DNA from: an uncultured Spirochaetales bacterium
GTDB taxonomy: Bacteria > Spirochaetota > Spirochaetia > Treponematales > Treponemataceae
Assembly (NCBI GenBank): GCA_946406925.1
Contig: CAMJMF010000003.1
Location: 1 to 42,923 of the forward strand
DNA length: 42,923 nt
Direction: 5' to 3'
Numbering within the stretch: position 1 is the first letter of the stretch; each line of letters opens with the position of its first letter. Below the pieces are notes generated by a model. It saw nothing but the letters and a program-made list of their open reading frames with translations, had not been told where the DNA came from and did not search any database. This document shows, piece by piece, positions 10,141 to 19,895 of this stretch. A program made the translations under genes and the position numbers.

Positions 10141-10545
10141 ATGGCTTTTCCTATAAAAATTCTGACACTATATAAAGACTTGAACTTTTCAACTGATGCC
10201 GGCATTGAAACTTGTAAAAATGAACGGCTCGAGATTTATAAAAACGGCGTTTCAAAACACAATATGAGTCCGGCACTTGACGAATATCTTAAAGACGGAA
10301 TCTCGTGTGGTTTTGCACTTCCAAAAGACAGCACCGCAAAACCTGATTATGCTATAAAAGCTGATAAATACTTTTTTGTGCAGGGTGATCTGAAAAAAGA
10401 CAATATAAACGAAGCAGCAGAAGCTTTATGGCTTGAATCAATCTGGCAGGAACAGACTTTAGATATGGACACTGTCTATGTCAGATACATAAATGAAGAC
10501 GACAATGAAGCTTTTCAAATTTTCAGAAAAGTAGTTTCGGACTAA
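10141..10545 (+). CDS. Hypothetical protein
   Basis: 134-aa ORF in an otherwise unoccupied interval, good coding composition. Confidence 0.6.
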   Translation: MAFPIKILTLYKDLNFSTDAGIETCKNERLEIYKNGVSKHNMSPALDEYLKDGISCGFALPKDSTAKPDYAIKADKYFFVQGDLKKDNINEAAEALWLESIWQEQTLDMDTVYVRYINEDDNEAFQIFRKVVSD

Positions 10546-10563
10546 AAGATTTTATAACCGCAT

Positions 10564-10601
10564 TAAAAAAGAAAATCCCCTGCAAGCTTTTACAGGGGAT
10601 T
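10564..10601 (-). terminator. Terminator hairpin
   Basis: AATCCCCTG / CAGGGGATT stem with T-rich minus-strand tail. Confidence 0.8.
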
Positions 10602-10625
10602 CCGTCAACTAGAAACTATAAGATT

Positions 10626-11408
10626 TCAGCTAGGTAATCTGACCGTTTCTACCATAAAGCGGACAGACGGACCGTAAGATTCCTCAACCTGTTTTTCAAT
10701 TACAAAAACAAGTGATTTGCCGTTTTTGTCTCTTAAAACGCGGTTCAGACGGTAACCAGAAACACCTTTCCGCTTTAGCTGCGGATTGCCAACCAAAAAA
10801 CTACGATTTTTGCCGCTTGAAGTTTTCTGCTCAACAACTAAATAAAAGCTGGATTCAGCATTACGGCCTTTGCCTTCAACAAGTTCGTTAATTCTCACCT
10901 TATAAGTTTCAACTTCGTTAGTTGAAGGGTTATCAAAATCGCGGAATTCCACAACATCTTTATATAATGGCGACGATTCTGCATCTTTACCGATTGTATC
11001 AGAAGAAAGAAGCCCCAGACCATTATAATCGTTCAAACCTATAGAACCGCAAACCTGATAAAGAATAACCGAATTCGGTTCATCTGGAATTTTGTAAGAG
11101 CTTATAAATGAATCTTCTGTTGTTACAAGCTGCTCAAAAACCTTTGCGCCGCTTATCCCCGAAGTTTTACCCGATGCTGTTGTTTTAAAAGTGCCGTCTT
11201 TCACGTATTCGTTTTTCGCTGTATCTACAGCAAAAAATTCAGCATAACCTTTTGTACTTCCGTCTGACTGAATTAATTCCCCGTACTGGCCAAACAGATA
11301 CTGCAAACCGTCAGGAGAAAAACCCATGTCATTAAACCGCGCTGTATCGGCCCATAAACAACAAGAGAAAATTGACAGAAAAAGAACAACTAATTTTGTT
11401 TTTTTCAT
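10626..11408 (-). CDS. Hypothetical exported protein
   Basis: Signal peptide MKKTKLVVLFLSIFSCCLWA; ORF extends to 11426. Confidence 0.65.
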   Translation of the reverse strand: MKKTKLVVLFLSIFSCCLWADTARFNDMGFSPDGLQYLFGQYGELIQSDGSTKGYAEFFAVDTAKNEYVKDGTFKTTASGKTSGISGAKVFEQLVTTEDSFISSYKIPDEPNSVILYQVCGSIGLNDYNGLGLLSSDTIGKDAESSPLYKDVVEFRDFDNPSTNEVETYKVRINELVEGKGRNAESSFYLVVEQKTSSGKNRSFLVGNPQLKRKGVSGYRLNRVLRDKNGKSLVFVIEKQVEESYGPSVRFMVETVRLPS

Positions 11409-11518
11409 AGCCCCTCCTATTTTCAATTGTTTTAATAAAGTAAAACTTTATCATTCCTATTTTCGGTGTATCAAAGAATGCGCTTTACAGTTATTTCAGT
11501 TCACGATATTCTTAAAAC

Positions 11519-12346
11519 ATGACACTTTCATTACGTAACCGAATCATAAGAATGCTCACAATTTTTTCCGCAGTGATTTTTCTTTCAATTACCGCGCTTT
11601 ATGTAATTCAGTTTTTCAACGGTTCTTTCATGAATTTTCCGCAGATGACCAGATTTTTCAACCGGCTGCCGGATATAAAGCCGTTTCAATACACAAAGTG
11701 GTCTGTGCTTGCCGCCCCAACTTTCATTCTGTGCTATATTACGGTCTGCTCTCTGCTGTTAATAAAATATTTTGAAAAAACACACGCACCTGAAATTGTC
11801 TATTTCACCACTTTTCTCATTAATATGCTTGTTGAAGCCTCAAGACTTTTTCTGCCGGTACTCAATCTCTGGCAGGGAAACTACTTTCTTCTGATTGTTG
11901 TCTCAAAAATTGTATTCTTCTGCCGCTTAACGGGCTTTTCAATTATGCTTTGCGGGGCGGCACTTTCGAGCACAAAAAACGAAATGCAGGATTCCAGCTC
12001 AAGATTCGGATTGACAGCACTGGCTGTGCTTACAGCGTGCTCAATTCCGGTTAATTCACTTACGATTTATTCAACATGGGTTATTCCTACTGCATATTAT
12101 ATGCTGTTTCTTATTATCCGCTTTTTGTTTGCAATAACGACTGCTGTAAGTTTTTTCATAACAGCAAAAAAGAATGAAGTGCCTGAATACAAACAGACTG
12201 CACTTTTTTTTCTTTTGCTTTCAACAGGACTTATAATTCTTCAAGAGACAGACAATCCGGCTTTCTTTATTTCAGGCGCGGTTCTTTTAACTGCCGGAAC
12301 TTTCGGCTTTTTAAGATCTTTGCACAATTATTATCTCTGGAAATAA
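11519..12346 (+). CDS. Hypothetical multi-TM membrane protein
   Basis: 275-aa ORF with several hydrophobic segments. Confidence 0.6.
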   Translation: MTLSLRNRIIRMLTIFSAVIFLSITALYVIQFFNGSFMNFPQMTRFFNRLPDIKPFQYTKWSVLAAPTFILCYITVCSLLLIKYFEKTHAPEIVYFTTFLINMLVEASRLFLPVLNLWQGNYFLLIVVSKIVFFCRLTGFSIMLCGAALSSTKNEMQDSSSRFGLTALAVLTACSIPVNSLTIYSTWVIPTAYYMLFLIIRFLFAITTAVSFFITAKKNEVPEYKQTALFFLLLSTGLIILQETDNPAFFISGAVLLTAGTFGFLRSLHNYYLWK

Positions 12347-12402
12347 CTTCATTATGCGGCTGCAGACAATGCAGTTTGCACAACAAAAATATCGGGTTTA
12401 CA

Positions 12403-12435
12403 TAAAAAAAGTCTGCCGCATTTAACAGCAGACTT
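12403..12435 (-). terminator. Terminator of the HD-GYP gene
   Basis: AAGTCTGC / GCAGACTT stem, T7 run on minus strand. Confidence 0.88.
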
Positions 12436-12445
12436 CTAAAATGAA

Positions 12446-13708
12446 TTATGAAAGCGATTTCTGTAAATCCAATACTTCCTGACGGCTTAAAGTACGGACA
12501 ATCTTAATATCGTTTCCGACAGGCATTGTTACAGGGTCTCCATGCTCGTCTTTTTCACCTAAAATCTGAATAATCGGCAGTTTCGGGTTCAGCGGATTAA
12601 CATCAACAACCTGTCCGATTTTTCCATTATGCAGGAACACATAAGCACCAATCGGATAAAGCGAAACAGCGAACAAAAGTGCCTTGATAACATTTTCATC
12701 AAACTGGAGACCGTTGTTCTTCAAAAGCTCAACCATAGCTTCGTAAGAACTTTGCTGAACTTTATGCAGACGTGGAGCTGTAATAGCCTCAAAAGAACAG
12801 GCTACAGAAATAATCTTAGCAAAAAGCGAAATCTTTTCACCGGTAAGTTTTCTTGGATAGCCGGTTCCGTTCTGCTTTTCATGATGCTCAAGAGCACCAA
12901 GCTGAATGCTCAGCGGGAAGTTATAATTTTTGAGAATGTTATAAGACAAAATAGGATGTGTATACATACTGTTTCTGTCTGCCAAAGACAAAGGCTTATT
13001 AACTATATAAATCTGCGGAGGAAGCTTCAGCATTCCGATTTCATGCAAAACACAGGCTACAGCAAGGTCTACCTGTTTTGGAAACGGCATACGAAGCTGC
13101 AAAGCAATTGCGATAGCAAAAATTGTAGAACGCATAGCATGGTTCAAAAGATATGTTCTGCTGTTTACCTGATTTTCAGGCTGAAGACGTAAAATATAAC
13201 GGCGCTGTTCATTTATGAATACACAAAAATCTTTTAATTGAGCATGTATTGCCTCATAATCCAATTTTTTGTGTGTTGTGAATTTTGTATAAACATCTTC
13301 GATATAATTTATGTATTCTTCATAGACAATCTGAACAAGAACCATGTGATTCTTATCAATACTTGTGTTTTCTTCTTTTACGTTTTCTACACGCTTAAGA
13401 GCACGTTCCATTACAGAACCATCTTTATTTTCTTCGCCCTGCTCTTCAACTTCATTTTCCATAAAGGTTTCTTCAATAGCTGCATCAACAGAAGCAGATG
13501 AAGTTGCAGGCTTTGGCATCTCGGCAGGTGCTGTTTTTCCCAATTCACCTTCTGAACAAACCTGTCTGAATTCCCAATTCAAAAGTGACTGCTTAAGTTT
13601 ATCATTAAAAGGTGTCTGCGGAGTTAATAACAAAAAAGTATCATCGAGCAACAATTCTTTAGTAAAGACCGATTCTTTTGATAATTCTGTTACATTAAAC
13701 GAATTCAT
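12446..13708 (-). CDS. HD-GYP domain protein with DUF3391-like N-terminus; catalytic residues degenerate
   Basis: LLNHAMRST, VLHEIGMLKLP, MYTHPILSY, LEHHEKQNGTGYP, VACSFEAIT align with HD-GYP motifs. Confidence 0.88.
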   Translation of the reverse strand: MNSFNVTELSKESVFTKELLLDDTFLLLTPQTPFNDKLKQSLLNWEFRQVCSEGELGKTAPAEMPKPATSSASVDAAIEETFMENEVEEQGEENKDGSVMERALKRVENVKEENTSIDKNHMVLVQIVYEEYINYIEDVYTKFTTHKKLDYEAIHAQLKDFCVFINEQRRYILRLQPENQVNSRTYLLNHAMRSTIFAIAIALQLRMPFPKQVDLAVACVLHEIGMLKLPPQIYIVNKPLSLADRNSMYTHPILSYNILKNYNFPLSIQLGALEHHEKQNGTGYPRKLTGEKISLFAKIISVACSFEAITAPRLHKVQQSSYEAMVELLKNNGLQFDENVIKALLFAVSLYPIGAYVFLHNGKIGQVVDVNPLNPKLPIIQILGEKDEHGDPVTMPVGNDIKIVRTLSRQEVLDLQKSLS

Positions 13709-13770
13709 ATATTCCCCTGTTGACCTGATTCTTCTGACATCTTAAGATTAACTCACAATAAGGAGCCGTC

Positions 13771-14577
13771 ATGAAAATCAAATTCCTATATATTACCTTT
13801 AATATCGTCCTGATTGCAGCTTTACTTTTGCTTTTTTTTACGCCAAAGCTTACATTATCAGATGATTTATACACAGAAATTGCTATGACAAACAATATTT
13901 TTATTATTGCACTGCTTGCCATTACAATAGCAATTAACTGCATATTTTTCATAAACAGGAAACCGCTGAAATATCTTGAAGAAGAAAACTGGAAAGGTCT
14001 CGCTGCTTATCTTCATAATAAAATATACACCCAAAAACGAATTTCTGCACGTTCTGTGCAACTTTTATGTGATTCGCTGCTGCTTAACGGCAGAACGGAA
14101 GAAATAATTGATTTATGCGCTTTCGTAAAGGCTGAAAACCATAAAGCATATCAAAAGAATCTTCTCCGTTTTGCAAGTTCATACGTTCTGCTCACAAAAC
14201 CGACAGAAGCCCGCTCTGTTCTGGAAGAAGCAGACCCTGCCGTTGCAAAAACAGACTGGGTTAAATGGTACCACGCCTTTACATTTTATCTTGAAAAAGA
14301 GTTTTCAGCAACAATAACCGAACTCGGACAGTCAATTTCTGCATTTAAAGACCCTGTTGTTTCAGCACTTTCCATTTATCTGCTTCAGCAATTATCATCA
14401 ATAAACACAGCAGAATATCAAAAATATGAACAATTTGTTGCAGACAAGAAAAATAAACTGCTGATTGATTTCAGCCGGAAAAGGTTTCAAGAATATGCAG
14501 AAGATCAGAAAAGCCAGCTTTATTGCGTAATAATCTCCAGCCTGATAAAACAGGCTGAAGATTTAATTTACAACTGA
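13771..14577 (+). CDS. Hypothetical membrane-anchored protein (two N-terminal TM segments, helical cytoplasmic part)
   Basis: ORF with AAGGAG RBS; two hydrophobic segments. Confidence 0.65.
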   Translation: MKIKFLYITFNIVLIAALLLLFFTPKLTLSDDLYTEIAMTNNIFIIALLAITIAINCIFFINRKPLKYLEEENWKGLAAYLHNKIYTQKRISARSVQLLCDSLLLNGRTEEIIDLCAFVKAENHKAYQKNLLRFASSYVLLTKPTEARSVLEEADPAVAKTDWVKWYHAFTFYLEKEFSATITELGQSISAFKDPVVSALSIYLLQQLSSINTAEYQKYEQFVADKKNKLLIDFSRKRFQEYAEDQKSQLYCVIISSLIKQAEDLIYN

Positions 14578-14581
14578 GGCT

Positions 14582-15193
14582 TTAGCGTTCAGCTTCAATT
14601 ACAGCCTTGATTGCGGCAAGAAAATCTGAATATTCTGTAAATGCCTTGATATGAGAATATTCGTCCTGAATATGCTTTGGCGGTCTGAACAAGAAACCTG
14701 CCTGAGAGTTTTTAATCATCTCAAGGTCGTTGAATGAATCGCCTGCGGCAATTGTCTTAAAGCCGATAGACTGCAGGGCTTTTACCGCATGGTATTTCCC
14801 GTTTGACTGGCGCAAATTGTAGCTGGTAATCATGCCGTTGCTGTCAACAGTCAGGTTGTTGCAGAAAATCGTCGGCATTCCAAGCTTCTTCATTAAAGGA
14901 GCGGCAAATTCTGTAAATGTATCTGACAAAATTATAACCTGGCTAATTGACCTGAGCTCGTCAAGAAAAGCTTTTGCACCTTCAAGCGGCTCAATTTTTT
15001 CAATTGTCTTTTGAATTTCTTTTAAGCCCAATCCGCGTTCTTTTAAAAGAGCAATTCTCCACTTCATCAATTTATCATAATCAGGCTCATCGCGTGTTGT
15101 TCTCCGCAATTCAGGAATTCCAGAAGCTTCAGCAAACGCAATCCAGATTTCTGGAACCAGAACGCCTTCCAAATCAAGACAAGTTACAAACAT
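14582..15193 (-). CDS. thrH: Bifunctional phosphoserine phosphatase / homoserine phosphotransferase ThrH
   Basis: HAD motif CLDLEGVLVPEIW, LSDTFTEFAAPLMKKLG, AAGDSFNDLEMI; start at MFVTCLD after AGGAG. Confidence 0.93.
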   Translation of the reverse strand: MFVTCLDLEGVLVPEIWIAFAEASGIPELRRTTRDEPDYDKLMKWRIALLKERGLGLKEIQKTIEKIEPLEGAKAFLDELRSISQVIILSDTFTEFAAPLMKKLGMPTIFCNNLTVDSNGMITSYNLRQSNGKYHAVKALQSIGFKTIAAGDSFNDLEMIKNSQAGFLFRPPKHIQDEYSHIKAFTEYSDFLAAIKAVIEAER

Positions 15194-15308
15194 ATAATCT
15201 CCTACCAATTTTCTTAATGCGGAACGACAAGCCCGCTATAACAGGGCAATAACCCTTCATACAATTCTTTTTGCGAACAGCATATCCGCTGTTACAGGAT
15301 AGCTGATT

Positions 15309-16964
15309 TTATGAATTTGCGCCATTTTTTTCAATTGTTGCCAAAGCAAACTGAATGTCTTTTATAAAAAAATCAATCTCAGCCCGAACTCTGTTCAAGA
15401 AGCTTTTTTCAAGGCTCGGCTCTTTATAACCGTCTGGGAAATGCAGGTACAGATATTCTCTTTCTTTCAAAGCCGGAACTATTTCATCTAATTCAGTTCC
15501 ATTAATCATACGGAATTTTAATTTTTCCAAGGCTTCAAGCTCATCTAATAAAAATTGCTTAACATTTCTCCCGGTTTCTGCGTTTTTTTGCAAAACAGAA
15601 GAATTTGAGGCAGCACTTTCAGAGCGGTTCTGTATAATCTCTTCTGCGGAACTTAAGTCCCTCCGCTCAAGGTTCAATTCCATGCCTTCACTTGAAATAT
15701 CAAATAAATTTGGAACTCTGCCGTATCTGGCGGCAAAAGTTCTGCCGTAATTTGACAAAGAAGGCGTTGTAATGCATGGCTTTCCGTCTTTGCCTGCAAA
15801 GAAATAGCTGTTTATACCAAAAGCCGCATCACCACGCAGCAGCGGAGAAAGACGGCTGCACTCATTCAGCAAAGTTCTGTGGCTTGGAGATTCTTTGCAA
15901 TGTGTCTTACACGGCTTAAAACTGAAATCCAGACCACAAATGAATATTGGAACGTTATCGTCTTTTCTTAACATTAAAGCAATTTCTGTTGCCGCCAGCC
16001 CCACTGAGCCTAAAGGCGGAATAACTTTGCAGCCAAGAACATTCTTTATGCGCTCAAGATAATTGCACTGCTCATATTCAGAAATAAAGAAAGATATATC
16101 ACCGCCGGTCATATTAAGCACATGCGGTCTTGAAGTTAAATCTGCAATCATCGCAATTTTAGTGCCGGCGCTGCCGATATAAGATTTTTCTACCGCAAGC
16201 TGGCTTTCAACAGCAATAATTGCATCTGGAAATATTCCGTTAGACAATAAAGGCATCAGCGCATTGTCAACAGCAATAACAAAGCAGTCGTCAGAATTTC
16301 TCTGCAAGAAGGCGGTTGCACTTTCTAAAGACAAGCCTGAACCGCAGACAACAATCGGCTTAGAAACTGAATTGCTTTTCAAGGCTGAAGAAAACGGCAC
16401 CATTCCAAGATTTTTGAAAATATTTCTAGCATACAGCCTGCCCAGTTTTACAAGCGTAATGCGGTTGCGCCAGAACTGATTTATTGCATTATCGATAAGT
16501 GCCGTCAAAGAATGATAGAACTGACGGTAAAGTTGCGCACCACCCGAAAGCTCAATCGGTAGGCAGCGCTTGAAATTTGCAAACGAAGGTAAAAGCTTTT
16601 GTGCAAACAGCGAAAACAACGCACTTCCGCTTGGAATGCATATATTGAAAATATTCGGTTTGTCTTTTATAAGTTTTTGAACATGCTCATTTGACAACTT
16701 GAACAAAGCCTCATCAGCTTCTATCAATATCATCGAGCAGTTTTGCGGCAGGCGCTCTATTAATTCTTTAAGCCCATAACCCAACAGCGGCGAAAAAACC
16801 AGAACGAGGGTCTGAGGCAAAACCGTATAAGACTCTGCTGTTCTTACAGAAGCAGCTTCCGGGTTATAGCGAGAATATAGATATCTGTTGTGGTAAAAAA
16901 CAGAAAAACCTTGTCCTGAGGCGGGCACAAGACAAGGTTCTTCATTATTAATATTATTTTCCAA
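15309..16964 (-). CDS. DUF115 / MptE-like (6-hydroxymethylpterin pyrophosphokinase MptE-like) protein
   Basis: KPIVVCGSGLSLESATAFLQRN, AVDNALMPLLSNGIFPDAIIAVESQ, CGLDFSF typical of DUF115. Confidence 0.82.
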   Translation of the reverse strand: MENNINNEEPCLVPASGQGFSVFYHNRYLYSRYNPEAASVRTAESYTVLPQTLVLVFSPLLGYGLKELIERLPQNCSMILIEADEALFKLSNEHVQKLIKDKPNIFNICIPSGSALFSLFAQKLLPSFANFKRCLPIELSGGAQLYRQFYHSLTALIDNAINQFWRNRITLVKLGRLYARNIFKNLGMVPFSSALKSNSVSKPIVVCGSGLSLESATAFLQRNSDDCFVIAVDNALMPLLSNGIFPDAIIAVESQLAVEKSYIGSAGTKIAMIADLTSRPHVLNMTGGDISFFISEYEQCNYLERIKNVLGCKVIPPLGSVGLAATEIALMLRKDDNVPIFICGLDFSFKPCKTHCKESPSHRTLLNECSRLSPLLRGDAAFGINSYFFAGKDGKPCITTPSLSNYGRTFAARYGRVPNLFDISSEGMELNLERRDLSSAEEIIQNRSESAASNSSVLQKNAETGRNVKQFLLDELEALEKLKFRMINGTELDEIVPALKEREYLYLHFPDGYKEPSLEKSFLNRVRAEIDFFIKDIQFALATIEKNGANS

Positions 16965-16969
16965 AAGTC

Positions 16970-18481
16970 TTATTCTAACGATGAAAGATAAGCCGAAACA
17001 ACATCGTTCTTAACATAATCAGCACTTGTAAAGAAGTTAGTGATTGAAATTGTGTCAAAACGCTGTGCATTAATCGGATAGAAGAATGCCATAGAAGTAA
17101 GCAGCTCATCTTCAAGGCTGCTTTCCCCAATAAGCTTAAGAACAAGAACATTATTCTTCAACATTACAGGAGCTGAAATCTCATTAAGCTTAAGCGAGAA
17201 TGCTGTTTTCAAGAAATTCTCATTTGTAGATGCACCTGCAAGAACAGCAGTATCAGAATCAACAGGGTTAAGCAAATTATTTGAACCGTAGTTCAAAGGA
17301 AATGCAGCCGGAGTCTGTTTTACTACACCGTATTTTGCACAGGCAGCATCAAAGCTTGTAACTGCAGCATCAGCAGCAAAATTGCGGGCTTTTGCTGTGA
17401 AATAATCTTCAATAACTTTTGGTTCTTCAGAAGTTATATATGAATAAACTGCATCCAAAGTTTCGATATTGTCAAAATCAGCATTTTTAGCTGTATCACT
17501 GCACTTAAGAATTGAATAGAAAGCACCAGTTGCAACAACATTACTTACGCTGTCAACGCCAAGTTTAAGAACGTTATCAAAATCTTCTTCAGAGAGCAGG
17601 CTCTTTAACTTATAAACTTTGTTATTTGCAAGAACACCGTTTGAATCGCTGAAGTTTTTATTTGAATATTCAGCAACAGCATCTTCAAAAGTAATCTCAT
17701 TATTCGAGATTCTCTTTGCGATTTTTTCTGCTTCTGATTTTGATTCAACTGTGATAATTTCAAAATTCAATGTTGTGAAAAGCGATGCATGTTCATTAGC
17801 GAATTTAACAATTTCTTCTTTTGGATATTCGCTCATAGAAAAAGCTGCAATTTCAAAAGATTTTTCAGGATTGTTCATATTGAATATGAACGGCATTTCA
17901 GCAGATGAACTTTTAAGACCAAACAAGCTGTGTTCTGTCGGGTAGCCGTAAGGATGTGCACCCAAAAAGTCATTTGAATACTGGCTGTAAGTCAAAGCTC
18001 TCAAAGCTGATTTTCTCAGTTCCAATTTGTCAGAATTGCTCAACTGATTATAGTCTTTTGGTGAATAAGAGCCTTTTCTTTCTGTAATGCTGCTTATAAT
18101 AAAGCGGCTGATGGCTGATTCAGGAACTATATAACCAGATTTCTCAACTTCATAAGAGAATGATTTGAACACGATTGTTGAAGAAAAAGCCTGATACAAA
18201 GCAGAAAGATAATTTCCAGGATCATTGTCGTTAATGCCCTGCTGCTTGTCTTGATTAATCTGCTCTTCAAGCAACTGAAGAAAAACTTCATCATTTGCTT
18301 TAATTGGCTCTTTTCTGAAATATCCTAAAGGCTCTGGTTCTTTCTGGCTTTTGCCGAACATACCCGGTAAGAAAACAAAAGCAATTGCAGACAAAATCAA
18401 AATGATTATTGATCCGACTGTGATAAAATTGCTCTTGCGGTGTTTAGGGTTTTCTGTTTTTGGGCTTGTATTTGAGCTCAT
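16970..18481 (-). CDS. SurA/PpiD-like parvulin-type peptidylprolyl isomerase, membrane-anchored
   Basis: N-terminal TM anchor, SurA-N-like helical region, degenerate PpiC-like domain. Confidence 0.7.
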   Translation of the reverse strand: MSSNTSPKTENPKHRKSNFITVGSIIILILSAIAFVFLPGMFGKSQKEPEPLGYFRKEPIKANDEVFLQLLEEQINQDKQQGINDNDPGNYLSALYQAFSSTIVFKSFSYEVEKSGYIVPESAISRFIISSITERKGSYSPKDYNQLSNSDKLELRKSALRALTYSQYSNDFLGAHPYGYPTEHSLFGLKSSSAEMPFIFNMNNPEKSFEIAAFSMSEYPKEEIVKFANEHASLFTTLNFEIITVESKSEAEKIAKRISNNEITFEDAVAEYSNKNFSDSNGVLANNKVYKLKSLLSEEDFDNVLKLGVDSVSNVVATGAFYSILKCSDTAKNADFDNIETLDAVYSYITSEEPKVIEDYFTAKARNFAADAAVTSFDAACAKYGVVKQTPAAFPLNYGSNNLLNPVDSDTAVLAGASTNENFLKTAFSLKLNEISAPVMLKNNVLVLKLIGESSLEDELLTSMAFFYPINAQRFDTISITNFFTSADYVKNDVVSAYLSSLE

Positions 18482-18616
18482 ACGTCATCTTCCTTAATTT
18501 TTAACAACTTCTATGCAATCATTTGAACATTAATAAAATACGGCTCAAATTTTCTGCATTGAAAGAGATTTTAACATTTTGGGTTTTATATGTCAATTCC
18601 GAGTATGCAACCGCGC

Positions 18617-18678
18617 TTCGCCAAGGCCTGGCGAAATCTAAGCCCTGCAAATTCTGCTTAGCGATATTTGCAGGGCTT
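18617..18678. other. Two consecutive hairpins between nucleotidyltransferase and PPIase genes
   Basis: TTCGCCA-aggcc-TGGCGAA (18617-18635) and AAGCCCTGCAAAT...ATTTGCAGGGCTT (18640-18678); neither has a clear T-run. Confidence 0.7.
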
Positions 18679-18687
18679 ATGCGGCAG

Positions 18688-19596
18688 TTATTTTTCCCAG
18701 AGTTTGTCCGGATAATAGTTCTGCTCTATTTTCTTTGCAATTTCCGACTTTACAATAGCGCGGTCTTCTGGGTATGTCATGCCGAACCATTTTTCGGTAG
18801 ATGTAAAAACCTTTATAGAGCCCCAGCCCTTAGTAACAATCAGGCTGGCAGCTTCCGGCAGCAAAGCTTCTGCTTTTTCGCTTGAAACGTTGTTTTTAAC
18901 AAAATCATCCCAATACGCATGGAAACCTTCGAAAGCTTTTGGCGTAAAACCGAATAAATTCATAGAAACAGATTCATTGCCGGTAAGCTCTATCTCACCG
19001 TCTTCAAGCTGGCTAATAACTTTATTGTCTTTAAAGCCAATCTTGGTATGTTCTTTCATTGAAACGAGCTGGCCGTCTTTTATATTGCAGACACCGCGAG
19101 AAACTGTTCCGTTCAGGCTCATCGTGTTTTTCAGAATAAAACTGACCATAGCATGTTTGTCATCAGTGTTGTTAAGACTCTTAAGATAAGCGCCCAAAGT
19201 TGCAAAGCCTTCGCGGCCATAATAGTCATCTGCATTTATAACAGCAAAAGGTGTCTTAATTTTTTCTTCAGCACAGAGAACAGCATGAATTGTTCCCCAA
19301 GGCTTTTTCCGCTCAACCTGTTTCTTTATCTGCTCTTCAGTAAAACACTTTGTCGGTTCCTGAAAAACATATTCTGCATCGAAATTTCTAGCAACACGGT
19401 CGAACAGTCTTTCTCTAAAGTCTTTTTCGATATCCCGCCGTATAATGTATACAACTTTTCCAAAATCACTGCGCATTGCATCATATGTTGCAAAATCGAG
19501 AAGTGTCTCGCCATGCAAGCCGACAGCATCTATCTGTTTTACGCCACCATAACGGCTTCCCATTCCGGCAGCCAATACTAAAAGTGTAGGTTTCAT
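18688..19596 (-). CDS. Nucleotidyltransferase family protein (NTP_transferase, sugar-phosphate type)
   Basis: LLVLAAGMGSRYGGVKQ signature; VINADDYYG. Confidence 0.9.
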   Translation of the reverse strand: MKPTLLVLAAGMGSRYGGVKQIDAVGLHGETLLDFATYDAMRSDFGKVVYIIRRDIEKDFRERLFDRVARNFDAEYVFQEPTKCFTEEQIKKQVERKKPWGTIHAVLCAEEKIKTPFAVINADDYYGREGFATLGAYLKSLNNTDDKHAMVSFILKNTMSLNGTVSRGVCNIKDGQLVSMKEHTKIGFKDNKVISQLEDGEIELTGNESVSMNLFGFTPKAFEGFHAYWDDFVKNNVSSEKAEALLPEAASLIVTKGWGSIKVFTSTEKWFGMTYPEDRAIVKSEIAKKIEQNYYPDKLWEK

Positions 19597-19684
19597 ATTT
19601 ACCCCTTTTTTGAATCATTCAATATAAATAAAAAAAATTGCCTTAAAAGCATCTACCTGATAGAAGTGATAGATAATAAAAGAA

Positions 19685-19714
19685 ATTGTAATTCTGCTTA
19701 AGAAGATTTGTCAA
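19685..19714 (-). promoter_or_regulatory. Sigma-70-like promoter for the nucleotidyltransferase gene
   Basis: Minus strand TTGACA-18-TACAAT. Confidence 0.6.
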
Positions 19715-19738
19715 GATTGGTAAAAGTTCTGATAGGAC

Positions 19739-19796
19739 AACAATCAACATGGGGCACAGGCCGGAGAGAGATAGCCTATCACCCCAGCTGATTGTT
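19739..19796. other. 58-nt imperfect hairpin, possible structured RNA (strand unknown)
   Basis: AACAATCA..TGGGG..AGGC / GCCT..CCCCA..TGATTGTT nested complementarity in AT-rich intergenic DNA. Confidence 0.55.
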
Positions 19797-19895
19797 AAAT
19801 ATAATATTGCACATATGAAAAAAAAAATCAATAGTTTTTTTCAAAATATCTGCAATTTCTCTATTTTTTCTACAATGTAAAATCGGGAAAAGTTC

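Noticed and set aside
15270-15301. Possible H-type pseudoknot (TATCC/GGATA with AACAGC/GCTGTT, minus strand) upstream of thrH
   Set aside because: The linker crossing stem 1 would be about 1 nt, sterically implausible; the two stems are only competing short hairpins.
16490-16502. TTATCGATAA palindrome as a further LacI operator
   Set aside because: Lies inside the DUF115 coding sequence; best treated as coincidence without motif statistics.
19755-19780. Similarity of ACAGGCCGGAGAGAGATAGCCT to the SRP 4.5S RNA core (CAGGUCCGGAAGGAAGCAGCC)
   Set aside because: Several changes fall in the near-invariant GGAA tetraloop and AGCA bulge, and the whole element is only ~58 nt; not supportable as ffs.
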